DNA from: Euonymus europaeus
Taxonomy: Eukaryota > Streptophyta > Magnoliopsida > Celastrales > Celastraceae
DNA length: 64,000 nucleotides
Direction: 5' to 3'
Assembly (NCBI GenBank): GCA_963580455.1
Contig: OY756970.1
Span: 12,772,001-12,836,000, forward strand
Positions 9,994-22,159 of this stretch are shown one piece after another. The notes beneath the pieces were generated by a model, which searched no databases, had not been told where the DNA came from, and was given only the letters and a program-made list of their open reading frames with translations. Both the position numbers and the translations under genes were made by a program. The first letter of the stretch is position 1, and every line of letters begins with the position of its first letter.

Positions 9994-11454
9994 ATGACCG
10001 AAAGAGATAATTCTAATGGCTCTCCTAGAGAGGAGGCGGCACGTTGATATAGTCCGGTATAGCTCAATCTTTTTTCGACACAACAGAACCCCGCAAGCAA
10101 ATATATCGAAGGTGATATAACCTGACTGAGAAAACCCTGCAAAATCCCACCATCAGTAGAAATTATGATCCCAGTGGCGGGGGAGAGGGCGGACATCGTC
10201 GTTCCGGACCACACGACGATGCACTGGATTATGTTCAAAATTGGGTTCAAGCTTCCCGTCTCTGGTCTCTTGGCACAGGTGCTTCTCCACTTCAAAATTT
10301 CTCCAAGCCAACTGCTACCAAACGCTCTAACGATCATCATAGGCATCCAGAGTATGGCGGAGAACCGTGATCTACGTTTTGGCGTGGAAGAATTTTGCAG
10401 TACTTATCGAATTAAGAAGCATAAGGAAGGGACTGAGAGATATTATTTGTCGAAGAGGACTGGAGCTCCAGTACTAATGATGTACCAAAGCTCCAACGAT
10501 CAAGGGGAGTTCTGGAAGAAGGAGTTCTTCTTCGTTAAAGGACCACTTGTACTCGAAAAAGAAGAAAGGATTCCCCTTGAGTGGTGCCTTGGAAGAAGTA
10601 AGTATACCTCTATTTCACCTTTATCTTTTTGTTGAAATTAATTCAGTCTCTTGCAACTGAAGACCAGAAATTGAAGAAAAATAAAAGGCGGCAAGGAGAA
10701 GTCATCATATCTACTGTGGAGAACTTGGATGCGATGTTCGCCGAACGTACAAAGCATTTAGTAGGTTCAGCGGATATCTTTTTAGCACCTTTCTTTGGGT
10801 CGACCGTGTTGTGGGTGTACGCAGGTAAAAGGACCCTAGTAACTAGTTGGTCGCCAGATTAAAATTACAGCAGCTGCTTAACAAATTTTATTTCCACATA
10901 CGAAAACAACATGCCTCTGAAGATTTATTCAGCTGAAGAGATTATAGAGATGAGGCGTGTAGAGCTCGCCAACATAAAGAGATTGTTGAGCAACTCTTCA
11001 TCGACCTCAACTTCTAGGCCAACCGCACCACTTGACACTACTCCACTCCAAGTTCGCCACATAGTTATCCCTGTAGACGATGAGGAGAATTCTACAAGGG
11101 ATACTAGTCCCTTTCCTCTGAAAGGGTTAGAGGGCGTCATGGAAAACACTAAGCCTATGGAGCTTGCCCAAGACGAGGCGAAGAAAAAAACTGAGGAGAA
11201 ATAAAAAACTAAAACTTCACTTACGGACACGGCGAAGAAGAGGACGCCAGTGGATGATGCTGAAGGGTCTGGGGCTCCGAAGAGAGTAAGACTTATAGAA
11301 CCTCTGGATACCACTATTACTAAAGTGTTTTCTAATGAGAAGGCAGCATTCGCTTCTGCATCCACTATTTCAACTCCAAACTAAGTAAGCCTACGCTTTC
11401 CCAGGGATATAACTTTCTTAGGATGCAAGCGGCTGCCTGTAGAACTAAAGAAGT
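9994..11454 (+). pseudogene. Antisense ORF of Retand element, 5' part (putative gypsy-type transposon domain)
   Basis: The ATG at 9994 is in frame with the open stretch 10165-10635, but stops intervene (TGA at 10045, then TAG and TGA). The region around 10200-10330 has the pattern of the plant 'putative gypsy type transposon' family (PF04195 by recollection): a hydrophobic helix, then LLHFKISPSQLLPNA. GTAAGTAT at 10598 and TTAATTCAG at 10646 look like an intron, but joining them gives a frame mismatch. The continuation at 10647-10860, and a Ser/Thr- and Lys-rich segment at 10911-11380 with a nuclear-signal-like KRVRL, resembles the C-terminal half of such proteins. The SIRE element interrupts it at 11454. 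The role of these antisense proteins is unknown. Confidence 0.65.
11450..11454. repeat. Target-site duplication of SIRE-type Copia (left)
   Basis: GAAGT flanks the 5' LTR and is repeated exactly at 22160-22164, beyond the 3' LTR. A perfect 5-bp duplication shows a simple integration into the antisense gene. Confidence 0.9.
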
Positions 11455-13839
11455 TGTTGGACCATAGGTCCTACATTTGTGTTTTGATGAAAAAATACAT
11501 ATTGGACTATTTGATTGTGCTTAACTTTGGATGAATTTGGATAAATCATGAAATGAATTATATCTACTGATTTAAGCTTCATTATATATCTTTGGAATCA
11601 TGTTTGATCATGTTTGATATAAATTGGATGAATCTGGACTGACTTATTTTTCGATGTTAAAATCTGTCACAACATCACACTGCGCACACGTTGGTTGAAC
11701 AGTCATAAATTATTCATATGAGCTCTGATTGACTTGATTTTTGTTCTGAAAATTATTTAAGACACTCTGGAATTTTTCATTGTCAAAAATAGTGTCAGGT
11801 CAATTTTATGCTTATCAGATTCAATTTATCTGTTGAAATAAATTCACCTGTGTAGTCATTAAACTGGGCTAGTTGAGAATTGCATGATCAAATTGAATGA
11901 CCAAATGACCTCAGTTATAAGTGAAATTTTGTGTGCACATTCAATTATATATGAAATGATTTATCAAGTGCTTACTTGAATTTTATTAAGCTTATAACAT
12001 GTTGATTAACCTAAGTGCTAGCATTGAAGCTCTTTGAGCTTACAAGCAAAAATGGGATGTTTTGTCATCTATTCCTTTTGTAGGCTTAATCAACTGATCA
12101 TAATGAGCCTATTTGAAGTATCGTGAAGCTGATTCTATTGAGAAAATTTGTGCATCATGATTTGAAGCTCATTTAGACAAGTTTGGACATGGTCAACCCT
12201 ATTTGGTTCAAGTTTGACACTTTGTGTGCAAGAAATGGTTCCAGCCGTGTGACTTGTGTTAGTATTGCTGGAGGATTAACTCAAGAACTTCTAGAAGCTT
12301 TATTATTTGATTTGGAGTCAACAAAGTAGAGGGAATACAAGTTTGAAATACTTGGTTGGTAGTGTGCCTAACACTTGCACTATGGAGACAAGGAAGAGAC
12401 AAGGGAGAGACAAGATAACATAAAGTTATAATATTTTCCAGAATTTAAGATGGACTTGTTTGGCATTCCTTGAGAGAGAGTTGCTTCATGAAGAAGACTC
12501 ATTTGATTCATCCAAACAAGGTGCAACTGAAAATGACAACTCTTGACAAAATGATGCCAACGGCTTGATCTTCAATGGCTGAGATCAATTTCATTTGAAT
12601 TAAAGAAAGGTCCAGATTTGAAAGTAGCTTCAAGGGCCAAGATTTGAAGATGTATTGATCCAATGGCTGAGTTGTTTTGTTTGTTTTGAAGAGAGAAGGG
12701 TTGGCCATTCTTGCAAGGTGGAAGAAGCATTTGCAGATTTTTTTCTAAGTGTTCAAGCTTACTTGCTCTCAACTTCATCTTCTTGATTCAAGCTTCTTCC
12801 TTGCGATCTCTTGTTACCACTTTGATTACATTCAAGCCATCATCTTCCTATTTGAAAGAGAGATCCAAAAACTCCTTGAACCACCCCAAAATCTTTCTAC
12901 CCTTGGGTACTCTTGGTGTGTTCTTGAGAGTTCTTCAACAAAGCTTCACCTAAACCTATTCTTGATCTAGTGTGAGCTTTGTGTGAGATTACAAGAGTGT
13001 TTGCTACACATTTGAATCCAAACCCATTTGAGCAACATCTTGTGAATTTGAGTGTTCTCCAACTATATATAGCCTAGAGCTAATTTTGAGAGAACCAAAA
13101 TCCAAATACTTGTAAAAGTCCCTTTTGAGGGCATTACCTTTGAGAGGTGTGTGAAAGTTTAAGGTTAGCTTCAAACCTTGTTGGTGTACAAGTTTGGGGT
13201 GTTCTTGGAAACCCTAAGTTTGTGGTGAACTTGCAAAACCACATATATCCTTTAGTGGATTGGGAAATCCTAAGCTTGAGGGCTTAGGTAGTGGATGTAG
13301 GTGTGAGCACCGAACCACTATATATCCTTGTGCACACTATTTTGATTTCCTTGCTTGTTTGTGTGTTAGACTTGCTGCCTTGTAGTGACTTATTTTTTAT
13401 TATCATTCTATTGGTGTTATTGGTGATTTGTGTGCCTTAGAAGTTGATATTAGGGTGTTGCTTGCTGCCATTGCTTGTTGGGATATTGCTTGTGATTGAA
13501 CAACTTGTGATTATTGAATTCTAGGTATACTTTTGATTGTTAATTTTCAAGAATACCAATCTGTCCGTGAATTGTTCATATATCTAGACTTTGAATTTTG
13601 AGCTGAAATTTTGATATAGTGTTCATTGACGTGTTGTAATATTGCATATCAAATTTCGTTACATTCCGAGTTGAATTGCTAGGTCAAATTTCATTTACAC
13701 GATTAGTGCGCAGATTTGCATTCTTGACATTGCCTTAATCATTTGTGAGTTTTTAGGTTGTGGTTTTGTGCTTGAGGTTTATACTTAGTTTTTTAAAACA
13801 CAATTCACCCCCCCCTCTTGTGTTAGCCTAGTGATTTCA
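11455..13839 (+). repeat. 5' LTR of SIRE-type Copia
   Basis: It starts TGTTGGACCATAGG and ends GTGATTTCA (2385 bp). It contains a TATA-like CTATATATAG at 13063-13072 that should drive the genomic RNA. Small open frames inside it (12508-12970) recur at equivalent positions of the other LTR and are not genes. Differences from the 3' LTR include a 10-bp tandem gain (GATCATGTTT) near 11610 and a longer C-run near the 3' end. Confidence 0.95.
13063..13072 (+). promoter_or_regulatory. TATA box in SIRE 5' LTR
   Basis: CTATATATAG is conserved in both LTRs (also 21384-21393). It lies about 825 bp upstream of the gag ATG. It is the best TATA match in the LTR's second half; use as the transcription start is inferred. 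Confidence 0.45.
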
Positions 13840-13841
13840 AT

Positions 13842-13853
13842 TGGTATCGGAGG
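13842..13853 (+). other. Primer binding site, initiator tRNA-Met type
   Basis: TGGTATCGGAGG follows the LTR end by 2 bp. It differs by one base in its first 11 positions from TGGTATCAGAG, the complement of the initiator tRNA-Met 3' end used by most plant Copia elements. Confidence 0.85.
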
Positions 13854-13896
13854 GAGGTTAGCAAAGTAATAGAATTAACATTCTAGCTTAGATCAA

Positions 13897-15900
13897 ATGG
13901 CTTTCACTAGTACTAGACCACATGATGGTGAGGGCTTGTCATCAAATAGGCCACCGTTCTTTGATGGCAAGGACTATGGTTTTTGGAAGAATATGATGAG
14001 GATTTTTATTAGGAGTATGGATATGGCCTTATGGAGAGTTATAGAGAATGGACCATTCATTCCTACCAAGAGAGAGGGAGATAAGGTAGTTCCTAAGGAT
14101 GAGAGTGAGTATAGTGAGAGTGATGACAAGAAGGTGAGCTTAAATGAAAAAGCAATTAACTTGTTACATATTGCATTAGCTAGGGGTGAGTATGATCATA
14201 TTAGTGCATGCATTAGTGCTCAAGAGATTTGGAAAATGTTAGAATTAAAGCATGAAGGAACTAGTCAAGTTAAAGATTGCAAAATTAACATGTTAGTGCA
14301 AAAATATGAATTGTTCAAAATGCTTGAAGGTGAATGCATTAGTGACATGTTTAATAGGTTGACATGCATATGCAATGATTTGAATGCTCTTGGCAAACCT
14401 TACCCTATGCATGACAAGGTACAAAAGGTTCTAAGGAGCTTACCTAGAAATTGGAGTGAGAAGGTGACCGCCATTGAGGAGGCCAAAGACGTGAGGACTT
14501 TGAAGTTGGATGAGCTCATTGGGAGCTTGATGACTCATGAGATGAAAGTGTTAAATAGAGTGGATGAGGAGCCTCAAAGGAAGAAGGGCATTGCCCTAGC
14601 CGTGACCTCTAAGCCAAGGGAGGCCATGAGTCATGGTGAAAGGGAAGTGTCTTCAAGTAGTGAGAGTGAAGATAGTGATGATGAGATGGCTATGATGGTG
14701 AAGAATTTCAAGAAATCTGTGAGGAACAAGAGAGGTGGATTCAAGAATCGAAAGTTCAAAGACAAGGAGAAGGAGAAGGAAAGAGAGAAACCAACTTGTT
14801 TCAATTGTGGCAAAGTTGGTCACTTTATTGCCGAGTGCCCCAAAGCATCCAAGAAATATCACAAAGGGAAAGGCAAAGAGAAGAAGAAGGCATTGAAAGC
14901 AACATGGGATGATTCATCATCAAGCTCATCAAGTGAGGATGAGATGGAGCATAAGGCACACTTTTGTCTTATGGCAAAAGAAGATAAAATTGACTCATCC
15001 TCTCAAGATGAGATGGTAAAAGATTCTACTCCTTTAACCTATGATGAATTATATTCCAATTATGATGATTTATGTGATTCTCATGGTATGTTGCTTAGAA
15101 AGTGCAAACAACTTAAGAAAGAAAATGCTAGACTTATGAAAAATGATGAAATGCATGTTAGTGAACTTGAGGAGTTGAATGCCAAGTATGTTGCTATATG
15201 TGCTAAAAATGATGATATGATACTTGAGCATGATGTTTTGATTGATGAGAATAAGTGTTTAAAACAAAAATCTCTTATGCTTGATGAGAATGCTTGTATG
15301 GCTGAAAATTCAAATGTAAATATGCATGATTATGATCATCTTAAAGCTAGGGTGCTTGAGTTAGAAGAAGAATTAGTTACATGGGATGAACATGAGTGCA
15401 TAATGATTTCTAATACTACTTCCTTGCAACATGAGCTTGATATGATGAAAGAAAAGAATAAATTTTTACAGACTCAATTATCTAAATTTGCCATGAGTTC
15501 TTTGAAATTGGATGAAATGATGGTCTCTCAAAGGCATTATCTTGATAGGAGTGGACTTGGTTATGATGCTATGACTCTTGATGGTTCTAAATGTGAAAAT
15601 GAAGAATCGGTTAAGCTTGTAAGACCTATTGGAGTCTTGACTAAAGCTCCAAGAACCATGCTAGGTTCGGCCAAGGCTTCAAAAGCCAAGGCCAAAGGTG
15701 TTCACCTCTTGGGTGGTGCATCTTCATTTAGGGCCACATCCCCTAGAGTGAGAGAAGTGAGGTTGAAGAAGTGTTGGGTGCCAAAGTGCTTGAAATATGT
15801 TGATAAGCTTGATTATGCAAGATGTGTGCTTAATGTGAATGCGTATACAATTGTGGCTAACCCTCAAGGATCCAAAGTTTGGATACCTAAATTGTCTTGA
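13897..15900 (+). CDS. gag: gag polyprotein of SIRE-type Copia
   Basis: This is a 667-residue open frame from ATG 13897, 58 bp after the LTR. It forms the virus-like particle and packages element RNA. Residues 1-230 are the capsid region (opening motif PPFFDGKDYGFWKNMM, with later LWRVIENG). Acidic and basic low-complexity stretches follow. A CCHC zinc knuckle starts at C301 (CFNCGKVGHFIAEC). Residues about 380-545 are a heptad-like, Glu/Asp/Asn-rich coiled-coil tail, characteristic of SIRE-lineage gags. The frame ends with TGA at 15898. Pol continues in the same frame after a second stop 15 nt on. The reading frame is otherwise undamaged. The minus-strand open frames inside it are shadows. 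Confidence 0.95.
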   Translation: MAFTSTRPHDGEGLSSNRPPFFDGKDYGFWKNMMRIFIRSMDMALWRVIENGPFIPTKREGDKVVPKDESEYSESDDKKVSLNEKAINLLHIALARGEYDHISACISAQEIWKMLELKHEGTSQVKDCKINMLVQKYELFKMLEGECISDMFNRLTCICNDLNALGKPYPMHDKVQKVLRSLPRNWSEKVTAIEEAKDVRTLKLDELIGSLMTHEMKVLNRVDEEPQRKKGIALAVTSKPREAMSHGEREVSSSSESEDSDDEMAMMVKNFKKSVRNKRGGFKNRKFKDKEKEKEREKPTCFNCGKVGHFIAECPKASKKYHKGKGKEKKKALKATWDDSSSSSSSEDEMEHKAHFCLMAKEDKIDSSSQDEMVKDSTPLTYDELYSNYDDLCDSHGMLLRKCKQLKKENARLMKNDEMHVSELEELNAKYVAICAKNDDMILEHDVLIDENKCLKQKSLMLDENACMAENSNVNMHDYDHLKARVLELEEELVTWDEHECIMISNTTSLQHELDMMKEKNKFLQTQLSKFAMSSLKLDEMMVSQRHYLDRSGLGYDAMTLDGSKCENEESVKLVRPIGVLTKAPRTMLGSAKASKAKAKGVHLLGGASSFRATSPRVREVRLKKCWVPKCLKYVDKLDYARCVLNVNAYTIVANPQGSKVWIPKLS

Positions 15901-15915
15901 TCTTACTTTGGATAG

Positions 15916-18900
15916 GTGTGCTTCAAGTCTTCATCCAATCCATGTCAATGGTATTTGGATAGTGGGTGCTCAAGGCACATGAGTGGAGATCGATCTTTAT
16001 TTACTTCCTTTAATGAGAAGAAGAATGGTGGATATGTCACTTTTGGAGACAACTCTAAAGGAAAGATCCTAGGCATAGGATCGGTTGGTAAGGGTTCCTT
16101 TACTATAAATGATTGTCTCTTGGTTGAAAGGTTGCAATTTAACTTGCTTAGTATTAGTCACTTAGCGGATAAAGGATTTGATTCTCATTTTAAGAAAGGT
16201 AGATGTTGCATTGTAGATGAGCATGATAATATCGTTACATCCGGTGTTAGAGTAGGTCATATGTATGCACTTGATTTGAATATGATGAATGATAATGTGA
16301 CATGTTTGATTGCTTCTAATGATAGTGTGATGCATTGGCATAGGAGATTAGGGCATGTAGGTGTTTCTACTTTGAGAAAGCTTAGTTCAAAAGAATTAGT
16401 TAGAGGCTTACCCAAGTTGAAGTTTGGTGATTCCATTATATGTGAACATTGCATTAGAGGTAAGCAAATTAAGGAGTCTTTTAAATCAAAAAATGTTGTT
16501 TCTACTTCTAGGCCACTTCAACTATTGCATATTGATTTGTTTGGTCCTAGTAGGACAAAGAGTTTAGGTGGCAAGTATTATGCATTTGTTATTGTTGATG
16601 ATTATTCAAGATTTACTTGGTGTTTGTTCTTAGCTCATAAAAGTGATGCATTACATGAGTTTAAATCTTTCATTAAAAGAGTGCAAAATGAGCATGAATT
16701 GCATGTTTCCAAAATTAGGAGTGACCATGGAGGTGAATTTGAAAACTATGGATTTGATGCTTTATGTGATTCTTATGGTATTACACATAATTTTAGTGCA
16801 CCTAGAACACCACAACAAAATGGAGTTGTTGAAAGGAAAAATAGGACATTACAAGAGTTAGGTAGAACCATGATGCTTGAATATGCCTTACCTAAATACT
16901 TTTGGGCCGAAACTATAAATAATGCATGTTATGTCTCTAATAGGTTGTCTATTAGAAAGATTTTGAAAAAGACTCCATATGAGCTTTTGTATGCTAGGAA
17001 GCCTAAAGTTGACTATTTTAGAGTGTTTGGTTGTAAATGCTATATTTTGAATACAAAAGACAATCTTGATAAGTTTGATGCTAAGAGTGAAATTGGTATA
17101 TTTCTTGGTTATTCTACTCATTCTAGAGCTTATAGAGTTTTTAATGATAAGTCTAAGGTTGTGGAAGAAAGTGTGCATGTTAAATTCGATGATATGTTTT
17201 CACTTGATCCAAATGTGCTTGTAGAAGAAGAAATTTCAGGTTTTGAAGGGCTAGATCATCCAAAGAGTTCACACTCTAATGGTGATCATGATCTACAAAT
17301 AAAAGAGGATGATGATTTATTGGTGGGAAGCTTGAAGGAGATGAAAATCTCAAATGATGCTACATCAAATCAAGAAAATCAAGTGGAACCTATGTCTAAT
17401 AATGAAGATCATGATGAGCATGGTAATGATATACAATCGGGCAACTCTAATAATCAAGGAAATAGGCTTCAAAAGAAGGACAAGCACATGCATCCTAAAG
17501 AGCTTATCATTGGAGACTTCTCAAAAGGCATTCAAACAAGATCAAGATTAAATTCGACGGTCAATTCTCATCCTTTAAATCTTTATGCTATGATAACTAT
17601 GATAGAACCTAAGAATGTAAAAGATGCTTTAATTGATGAAAATTGGATTTTTGCTATGCAAGAAGAACTTGAACAATTTGAAAGAAGCAAGGTTTGGACA
17701 CTTGTTCCAAAACCTAGAGACCACACCATTATTGGAACCAAATGGGTGTTTAGAAATAAGATGAATGAGAATGGTGAAGTGACTAGGAATAAGGCTAGGC
17801 TAGTAGCTCAAGGTTATTGTCAAGAAGAGGGTATTGATTATGAAGAAACCTTTGCACCAGTTGCAAGGTTGGAGGCCATTAGACTTCTATTAGCTTTTGC
17901 ATGCTATAAGGGTTTTAAACTTTTTCAAATGGATGTTAAGAGTGCTTTCTTGAATGGTGTGATAAATGAGGAAGTGTATGTTAAACAACCTCCGGGTTTT
18001 GAATCTAAAGAATACCCTAATCATGTTTATAAATTAGACAAGGCATTGTATGGCTTAAAGCAAGCACCTAGGGCATGGTATGAGAGACTTAGTAAATTCT
18101 TGTTAGAAAATGATTTTTCTTGTGGTAGTATTGATAATACTTTGTTTACTAAATGCAAAGGTGATGACTTGTTGATTGTGCAAATATATGTGGATGACAT
18201 TATATTTGGTGCTACTTTGGAATCAATGTGTGATGAATTTGCTATGTGCATGAAAAGTGAATTTGAAATGTCTATGATGGGTGAGTTGACATATTTTCTA
18301 GGATTGCAAATTAGACAAACATTGCATGGCATTCATATAAGTCAAATTAAATACACTTATGACTTGCTTAAAAGGTTTGGTATGGACTTGTCTAAAGGAT
18401 GTTCTACACCAATGGGGGTGTCATCCAAATTAGAAGCCGATCTTAAAAGCAAAGAAGTGGATCAAAAGATGTATAGGTCTATGATTGGAAGTTTACTTTA
18501 TTTGACCGCATCTAGGCCGGATATCATGTTTAGTGTGTGTATGTGTGCTAGATATCAATCTAATCCTAAAGAATCACACTTATTGGCCGTTAAGAGGATA
18601 TTGAGATATTTGAAAGATACACCAACCTTAGGGTTATGGTATGATAGAAAATCCTCATTTGACTTGCATGCTTTTAGTGATGCCGATTATGGAGGTTGTA
18701 GAATTGATAGGAAAAGTACAAGTGGTACATGCCAATACCTAGGGAACATGCTTATATCTTGGTTTTCAAAGAAACAAACTTGTGTTGCTCTAAGTACAAC
18801 CGAAGCCGAATACATGGCCATAGGTAGTTGTGTTGCACAAATTCTATGGATTAAACAACAATTGATTGATTTTACTATGTCATTTGATAACACACTTATT

Positions 18901-19131
18901 CAATGTGACAACATCAGTGCAATCCATTTATCTAAGAATCCGGTTCATCATGGAAAAGCCAAACACATTGAGATTAGACATCATTTTATAAGAGATCATG
19001 TAGCTAAAGGAAACATTGTGCTTGAACATGTTGAAGGAGAACACAATATTGCCGATTTGTTTACAAAACCATTAGCTAAGGATAGGTTTATAAAATTAAG
19101 AGATGCATTAGGATTGATTGATGCACCTTGA
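15916..19131 (+). CDS. pol: pol polyprotein of SIRE-type Copia (PR-INT-RT-RNase H)
   Basis: This is a 1071-codon open frame in the same phase as gag, opening just after an in-frame TAG with GTG rather than ATG. It therefore has no evident initiator of its own and probably depends on gag readthrough, or the stops are inactivating. Protease: D15-S-G. Integrase zinc site: H140, H147, C176, C179; catalytic D207, D270, E306 with DD35E spacing. Reverse transcriptase from about residue 576, with YVDD at 758-761. RNase H from about 917 ([19 protein letters not shown], then the IADLFTKPL tail typical of Copia). All catalytic residues I can check are present. The stop is TGA at 19129-19131. Confidence 0.95.
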   Translation: MCFKSSSNPCQWYLDSGCSRHMSGDRSLFTSFNEKKNGGYVTFGDNSKGKILGIGSVGKGSFTINDCLLVERLQFNLLSISHLADKGFDSHFKKGRCCIVDEHDNIVTSGVRVGHMYALDLNMMNDNVTCLIASNDSVMHWHRRLGHVGVSTLRKLSSKELVRGLPKLKFGDSIICEHCIRGKQIKESFKSKNVVSTSRPLQLLHIDLFGPSRTKSLGGKYYAFVIVDDYSRFTWCLFLAHKSDALHEFKSFIKRVQNEHELHVSKIRSDHGGEFENYGFDALCDSYGITHNFSAPRTPQQNGVVERKNRTLQELGRTMMLEYALPKYFWAETINNACYVSNRLSIRKILKKTPYELLYARKPKVDYFRVFGCKCYILNTKDNLDKFDAKSEIGIFLGYSTHSRAYRVFNDKSKVVEESVHVKFDDMFSLDPNVLVEEEISGFEGLDHPKSSHSNGDHDLQIKEDDDLLVGSLKEMKISNDATSNQENQVEPMSNNEDHDEHGNDIQSGNSNNQGNRLQKKDKHMHPKELIIGDFSKGIQTRSRLNSTVNSHPLNLYAMITMIEPKNVKDALIDENWIFAMQEELEQFERSKVWTLVPKPRDHTIIGTKWVFRNKMNENGEVTRNKARLVAQGYCQEEGIDYEETFAPVARLEAIRLLLAFACYKGFKLFQMDVKSAFLNGVINEEVYVKQPPGFESKEYPNHVYKLDKALYGLKQAPRAWYERLSKFLLENDFSCGSIDNTLFTKCKGDDLLIVQIYVDDIIFGATLESMCDEFAMCMKSEFEMSMMGELTYFLGLQIRQTLHGIHISQIKYTYDLLKRFGMDLSKGCSTPMGVSSKLEADLKSKEVDQKMYRSMIGSLLYLTASRPDIMFSVCMCARYQSNPKESHLLAVKRILRYLKDTPTLGLWYDRKSSFDLHAFSDADYGGCRIDRKSTSGTCQYLGNMLISWFSKKQTCVALSTTEAEYMAIGSCVAQILWIKQQLIDFTMSFDNTLIQCDNISAIHLSKNPVHHGKAKHIEIRHHFIRDHVAKGNIVLEHVEGEHNIADLFTKPLAKDRFIKLRDALGLIDAP

Positions 19132-19782
19132 ACGCATGGTCTTTACATAATTGCATGTGACACATCTCCATTGGTTATATATACTTATTTGAATGAGATG
19201 CACATGTGTAGGGGGAGTTCCCAAATAACCTCTTATGTGTTTGATGTGATTCCTTGCTTAAATGATGATCCATGATTGCTTCCATGTTATTGGTATTCCT
19301 TGCTAGCATACATGAGTTTGAAAACATATTTGATTTTTAATTGGTATTTTAAATGATTTTCAAGCTATGCATTCAATGTTTTTACATGGCTTAGGAAGCA
19401 TTAGTTGATGCACTTCATTGAGTTAAACCATTCATTGTTTTTGAAGTTGCATTACCCCTATTTCCTCACCTTTTTGAGTTCTTACAAAAAGGGGGAGAGA
19501 TCATTGATGAAAAAGTGCATATGATTTGATTAAAAATGCATATTAGTTGCACAACTTAAGAGGGAGTGAGCTTGCCATGTTAAGGGAGAGTAGGAAGCTT
19601 AAAGTGAGGGGGAGCATAATAAGATTTTGAAAATCTTAAAATGTATCTCAAAATTTCATTTGATTTCAACATGGAGATACAATTTTGCTCACTTTATGCA
19701 TGAGGTTTGGTATCCAAATTATATTGATATCAAATAGCTCTTTTAAATCATGTAGTTTTGTAATCATCAAAAAGGGGGAGAT
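19132..19782 (+). other. Non-coding spacer between SIRE pol and 3' LTR with repeated purine tracts
   Basis: No envelope-like or other ORF is present. GGGGGAG-type tracts occur four times: about 19208 (TAGGGGGAGT), 19489 (AAAAAGGGGGAGAGA), 19603 (TGAGGGGGAG) and 19769-19782 (AAAAAGGGGGAGAT). The last abuts the LTR and is the functional polypurine tract by position. The others look like decayed or duplicated copies. Confidence 0.8.
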
Positions 19783-22159
19783 TGTTGGACCATAGGTCCT
19801 ACATTTGTGTTTTGATGAAAAAATACATATTGGACTATTTGATTGTGCTTAACTTTGGATGAATTTGGATAAATCATGAAATGAATTATATCTACTGATT
19901 TAAGCTTCATTATATATCTTATCTTTGGAATCATGTTTGATATAAATTGGATGAATCTGGACTGACTTATTTTTCGATGTTAAAATCTGTCACAACATCA
20001 CACTGCGCACACGTTGGTTGAACAGTCATAACTTATTCATATGAGCTCTGATTAACTTGATTTTTGTTCTAAAAATTATTTAAGACACTCTGGAATTTTT
20101 CATTGTCAAATAGTGTCAGGTCAATTTTATGCTTATCAGGTTCAATTTATCTGTTGAAATAAATTCACCTGTGTAGTCATTAAACTGGGCTAGTTGAGAT
20201 TTGCATGATCAAATTGAATGACCAAATGACCTCAGTTATAAGTGAAATTTTGTATGCACATTAAATTATATATGAAATGATTTATCATGTGCTTACTTGA
20301 ATTTTATTAAGCTTATAACATGTTGATTAACCTAAGTGCTAGCATTGAAGCTCTTTGAGCTTACAAGCAAAAATGGGATGTTTTGTCATCTATTCCTTTT
20401 GTAGGCTTAATCAACTGATCATCATGAGCCTATTTGAAGTATCGTGAAGCTGATTCTATTGAGAAAATTTGTGCATCATGATTTCAAGCTCATTTAGACA
20501 AGTTTGGACATGGTCAACCCTATTTGGTTCAAGTTTGACACTTTGTGTGCAAGAAATGGTTCCAGCCGTGTGCCTTTTGTTAGTATTGCTGGAGGATTAA
20601 CTCAAGAACTTCTAGAAGCTTTATTATTTGATTTGGAGTCAACAAAGTAGAGGGAATACAAGTTTGAAATACTTGGTTGGTAGTGTGCCTAACACTTGCA
20701 CTATGGAGACAAGGAAGAGACAAGGGAGAGACAAGATAACATAAAGTTATAATATTTTCCAGAATTTAAGATGGACTTGTTTGGCATTCCTTGAGAGAGA
20801 GTTGCTTCATGAAGAAGACTCATTTGATTGATCCAAACAAGGTGCAACTCAAAATGACAACTCTTGACAAAATGATGCCAACGGCTTGATCTTCAATGGC
20901 TGAGATCAATTTCATTTGAATTAAAAAAAGGTCCAGATTTGAAAGTAGCTTCAAGGGCCAAGATTTGAAGATGTATTGATCCAATGGCTGAGTTGTTTTG
21001 TTTGTTTTGAAGAGAGAAGAGTTGGCCATTCTTGCAAGGTGGAAGAAGCATTTGCAGATTTTTTTCTAAGTGTTCAAGCTTACTTGCTCTCAACTTCATC
21101 TTCTTGATTCAAGCTTCTTCCTTGCGATCTCTTGTTACCACTTTGATTACATTCAAGCCATCATCTTCCTATTTGAAAGAGAGATCCAAAAACTCCTTGA
21201 ACCACCCCAAAATCTTTCTAGCCTTGGGTACTCTTGGTGTGTTCTTGAGAGTTCTTCAACAAAGCTTCACCTAAACCTATTCTTGATCTAGTGTGAGCTT
21301 TGTGTGAGATTACAAGAGTGTTTGCTACACATTTGAATCCAAACCCATTTGAGCAACATCTTGTGAATTTGAGTGTTCTCCAACTATATATAGCCTAGAG
21401 CTAATTTTGAGAGAACCAAAATCCAAATACTTGTAAAAGTCCCTTTTGAGGTCATTACCTTTGAGAGGTGTGTGAAAGTTTAAGGTTAGCTTCAAACCTT
21501 GTTGGTGTACAAGTTTGGGGTGTTCTTGGAAACCCTAAGTTTGTGGTGAACTTGCAAAACCACATATATCCTTTAGTGGATTGGGAAATCCTAAGCTTGA
21601 GGGCTTAGGTAGTGGATGTAGGTGTGAGCACCGAACCACTATATATCCTTGTGCACACTATTTTGATTTCCTTGCTTGTTTGTGTGTTAGACTTGCTGCC
21701 TTGTAGTGACTTATTTTTGATTATCATTCTATTGGTGTTATTGGTGATTCGTGTGCCTTAGAAGTTGATATTAGGGTGTTGCTTGCTGTCATTGCTTGTT
21801 GGGATATTGCTTGTGGTTGAACAACTTGTGATTATTGAATTCTAGGTATACTTTTGATTGTTAATTTTCCAGAATACCAATCTGTCCGTGAATTGTTCAT
21901 ATATCTAGAATTTGAATTTTGAGCTGAATTTTTGATATAGTGTTCATTGACGTGTTGTAATATTTCATATCGAATTTCGTTACATTCCGAGTTGAATTGC
22001 TAGGTCAAATTGCATTTACACGATTAGTGCGCAGATTTGCATTCTTGACATTGCCTTAATCATTTGTGAGTTTTTAGGTTGTGGTTTTGTGCTTGAGGTT
22101 TATACTTAGTTTTTTAAAACACAATTCACCCCCCCTCTTGTGTTAGCCTAGTGATTTCA
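19783..22159 (+). repeat. 3' LTR of SIRE-type Copia
   Basis: It is 2377 bp with the same termini as the 5' LTR and about 28 scattered substitutions plus a few short indels by eye. It is followed directly by the duplication GAAGT (22160-22164) and the resumption of the antisense gene. Confidence 0.95.

Larger units (their letters stand above)
11455..22159 (+). mobile_element. SIRE/Maximus-type Ty1/Copia element, near-complete and young
   Basis: It is 10.7 kb with 2.4-kb LTRs, a Met-type primer site, a long gag with a coiled-coil tail, a complete PR-INT-RT-RNase H frame, a polypurine tract and a perfect duplication (GAAGT). Copia domain order (integrase before RT), very long LTRs and a gag over 600 residues point to the SIRE/Maximus lineage. 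No envelope-like ORF exists between pol and the 3' LTR; only 650 bp of non-coding sequence is there. I counted about 28 substitutions between LTRs by eye (about 1.2%), so insertion is recent relative to all neighbours. Confidence 0.93.

Noticed and set aside
10925..11365. 146-codon minus-strand open frame, Ser/Val-rich
   Set aside because: It is the complement of the Ser/Thr- and Glu-rich tail of the antisense gene on the plus strand; composition alone explains it.
12508..12970. Small open frames within the SIRE LTR, repeated at 20820-21291
   Set aside because: They recur only because the LTR is duplicated, lack domains and overlap on both strands.
19132..19782. Envelope-like gene of the SIRE element
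   Set aside because: No open frame of meaningful length, signal peptide or membrane segment between pol and the LTR.
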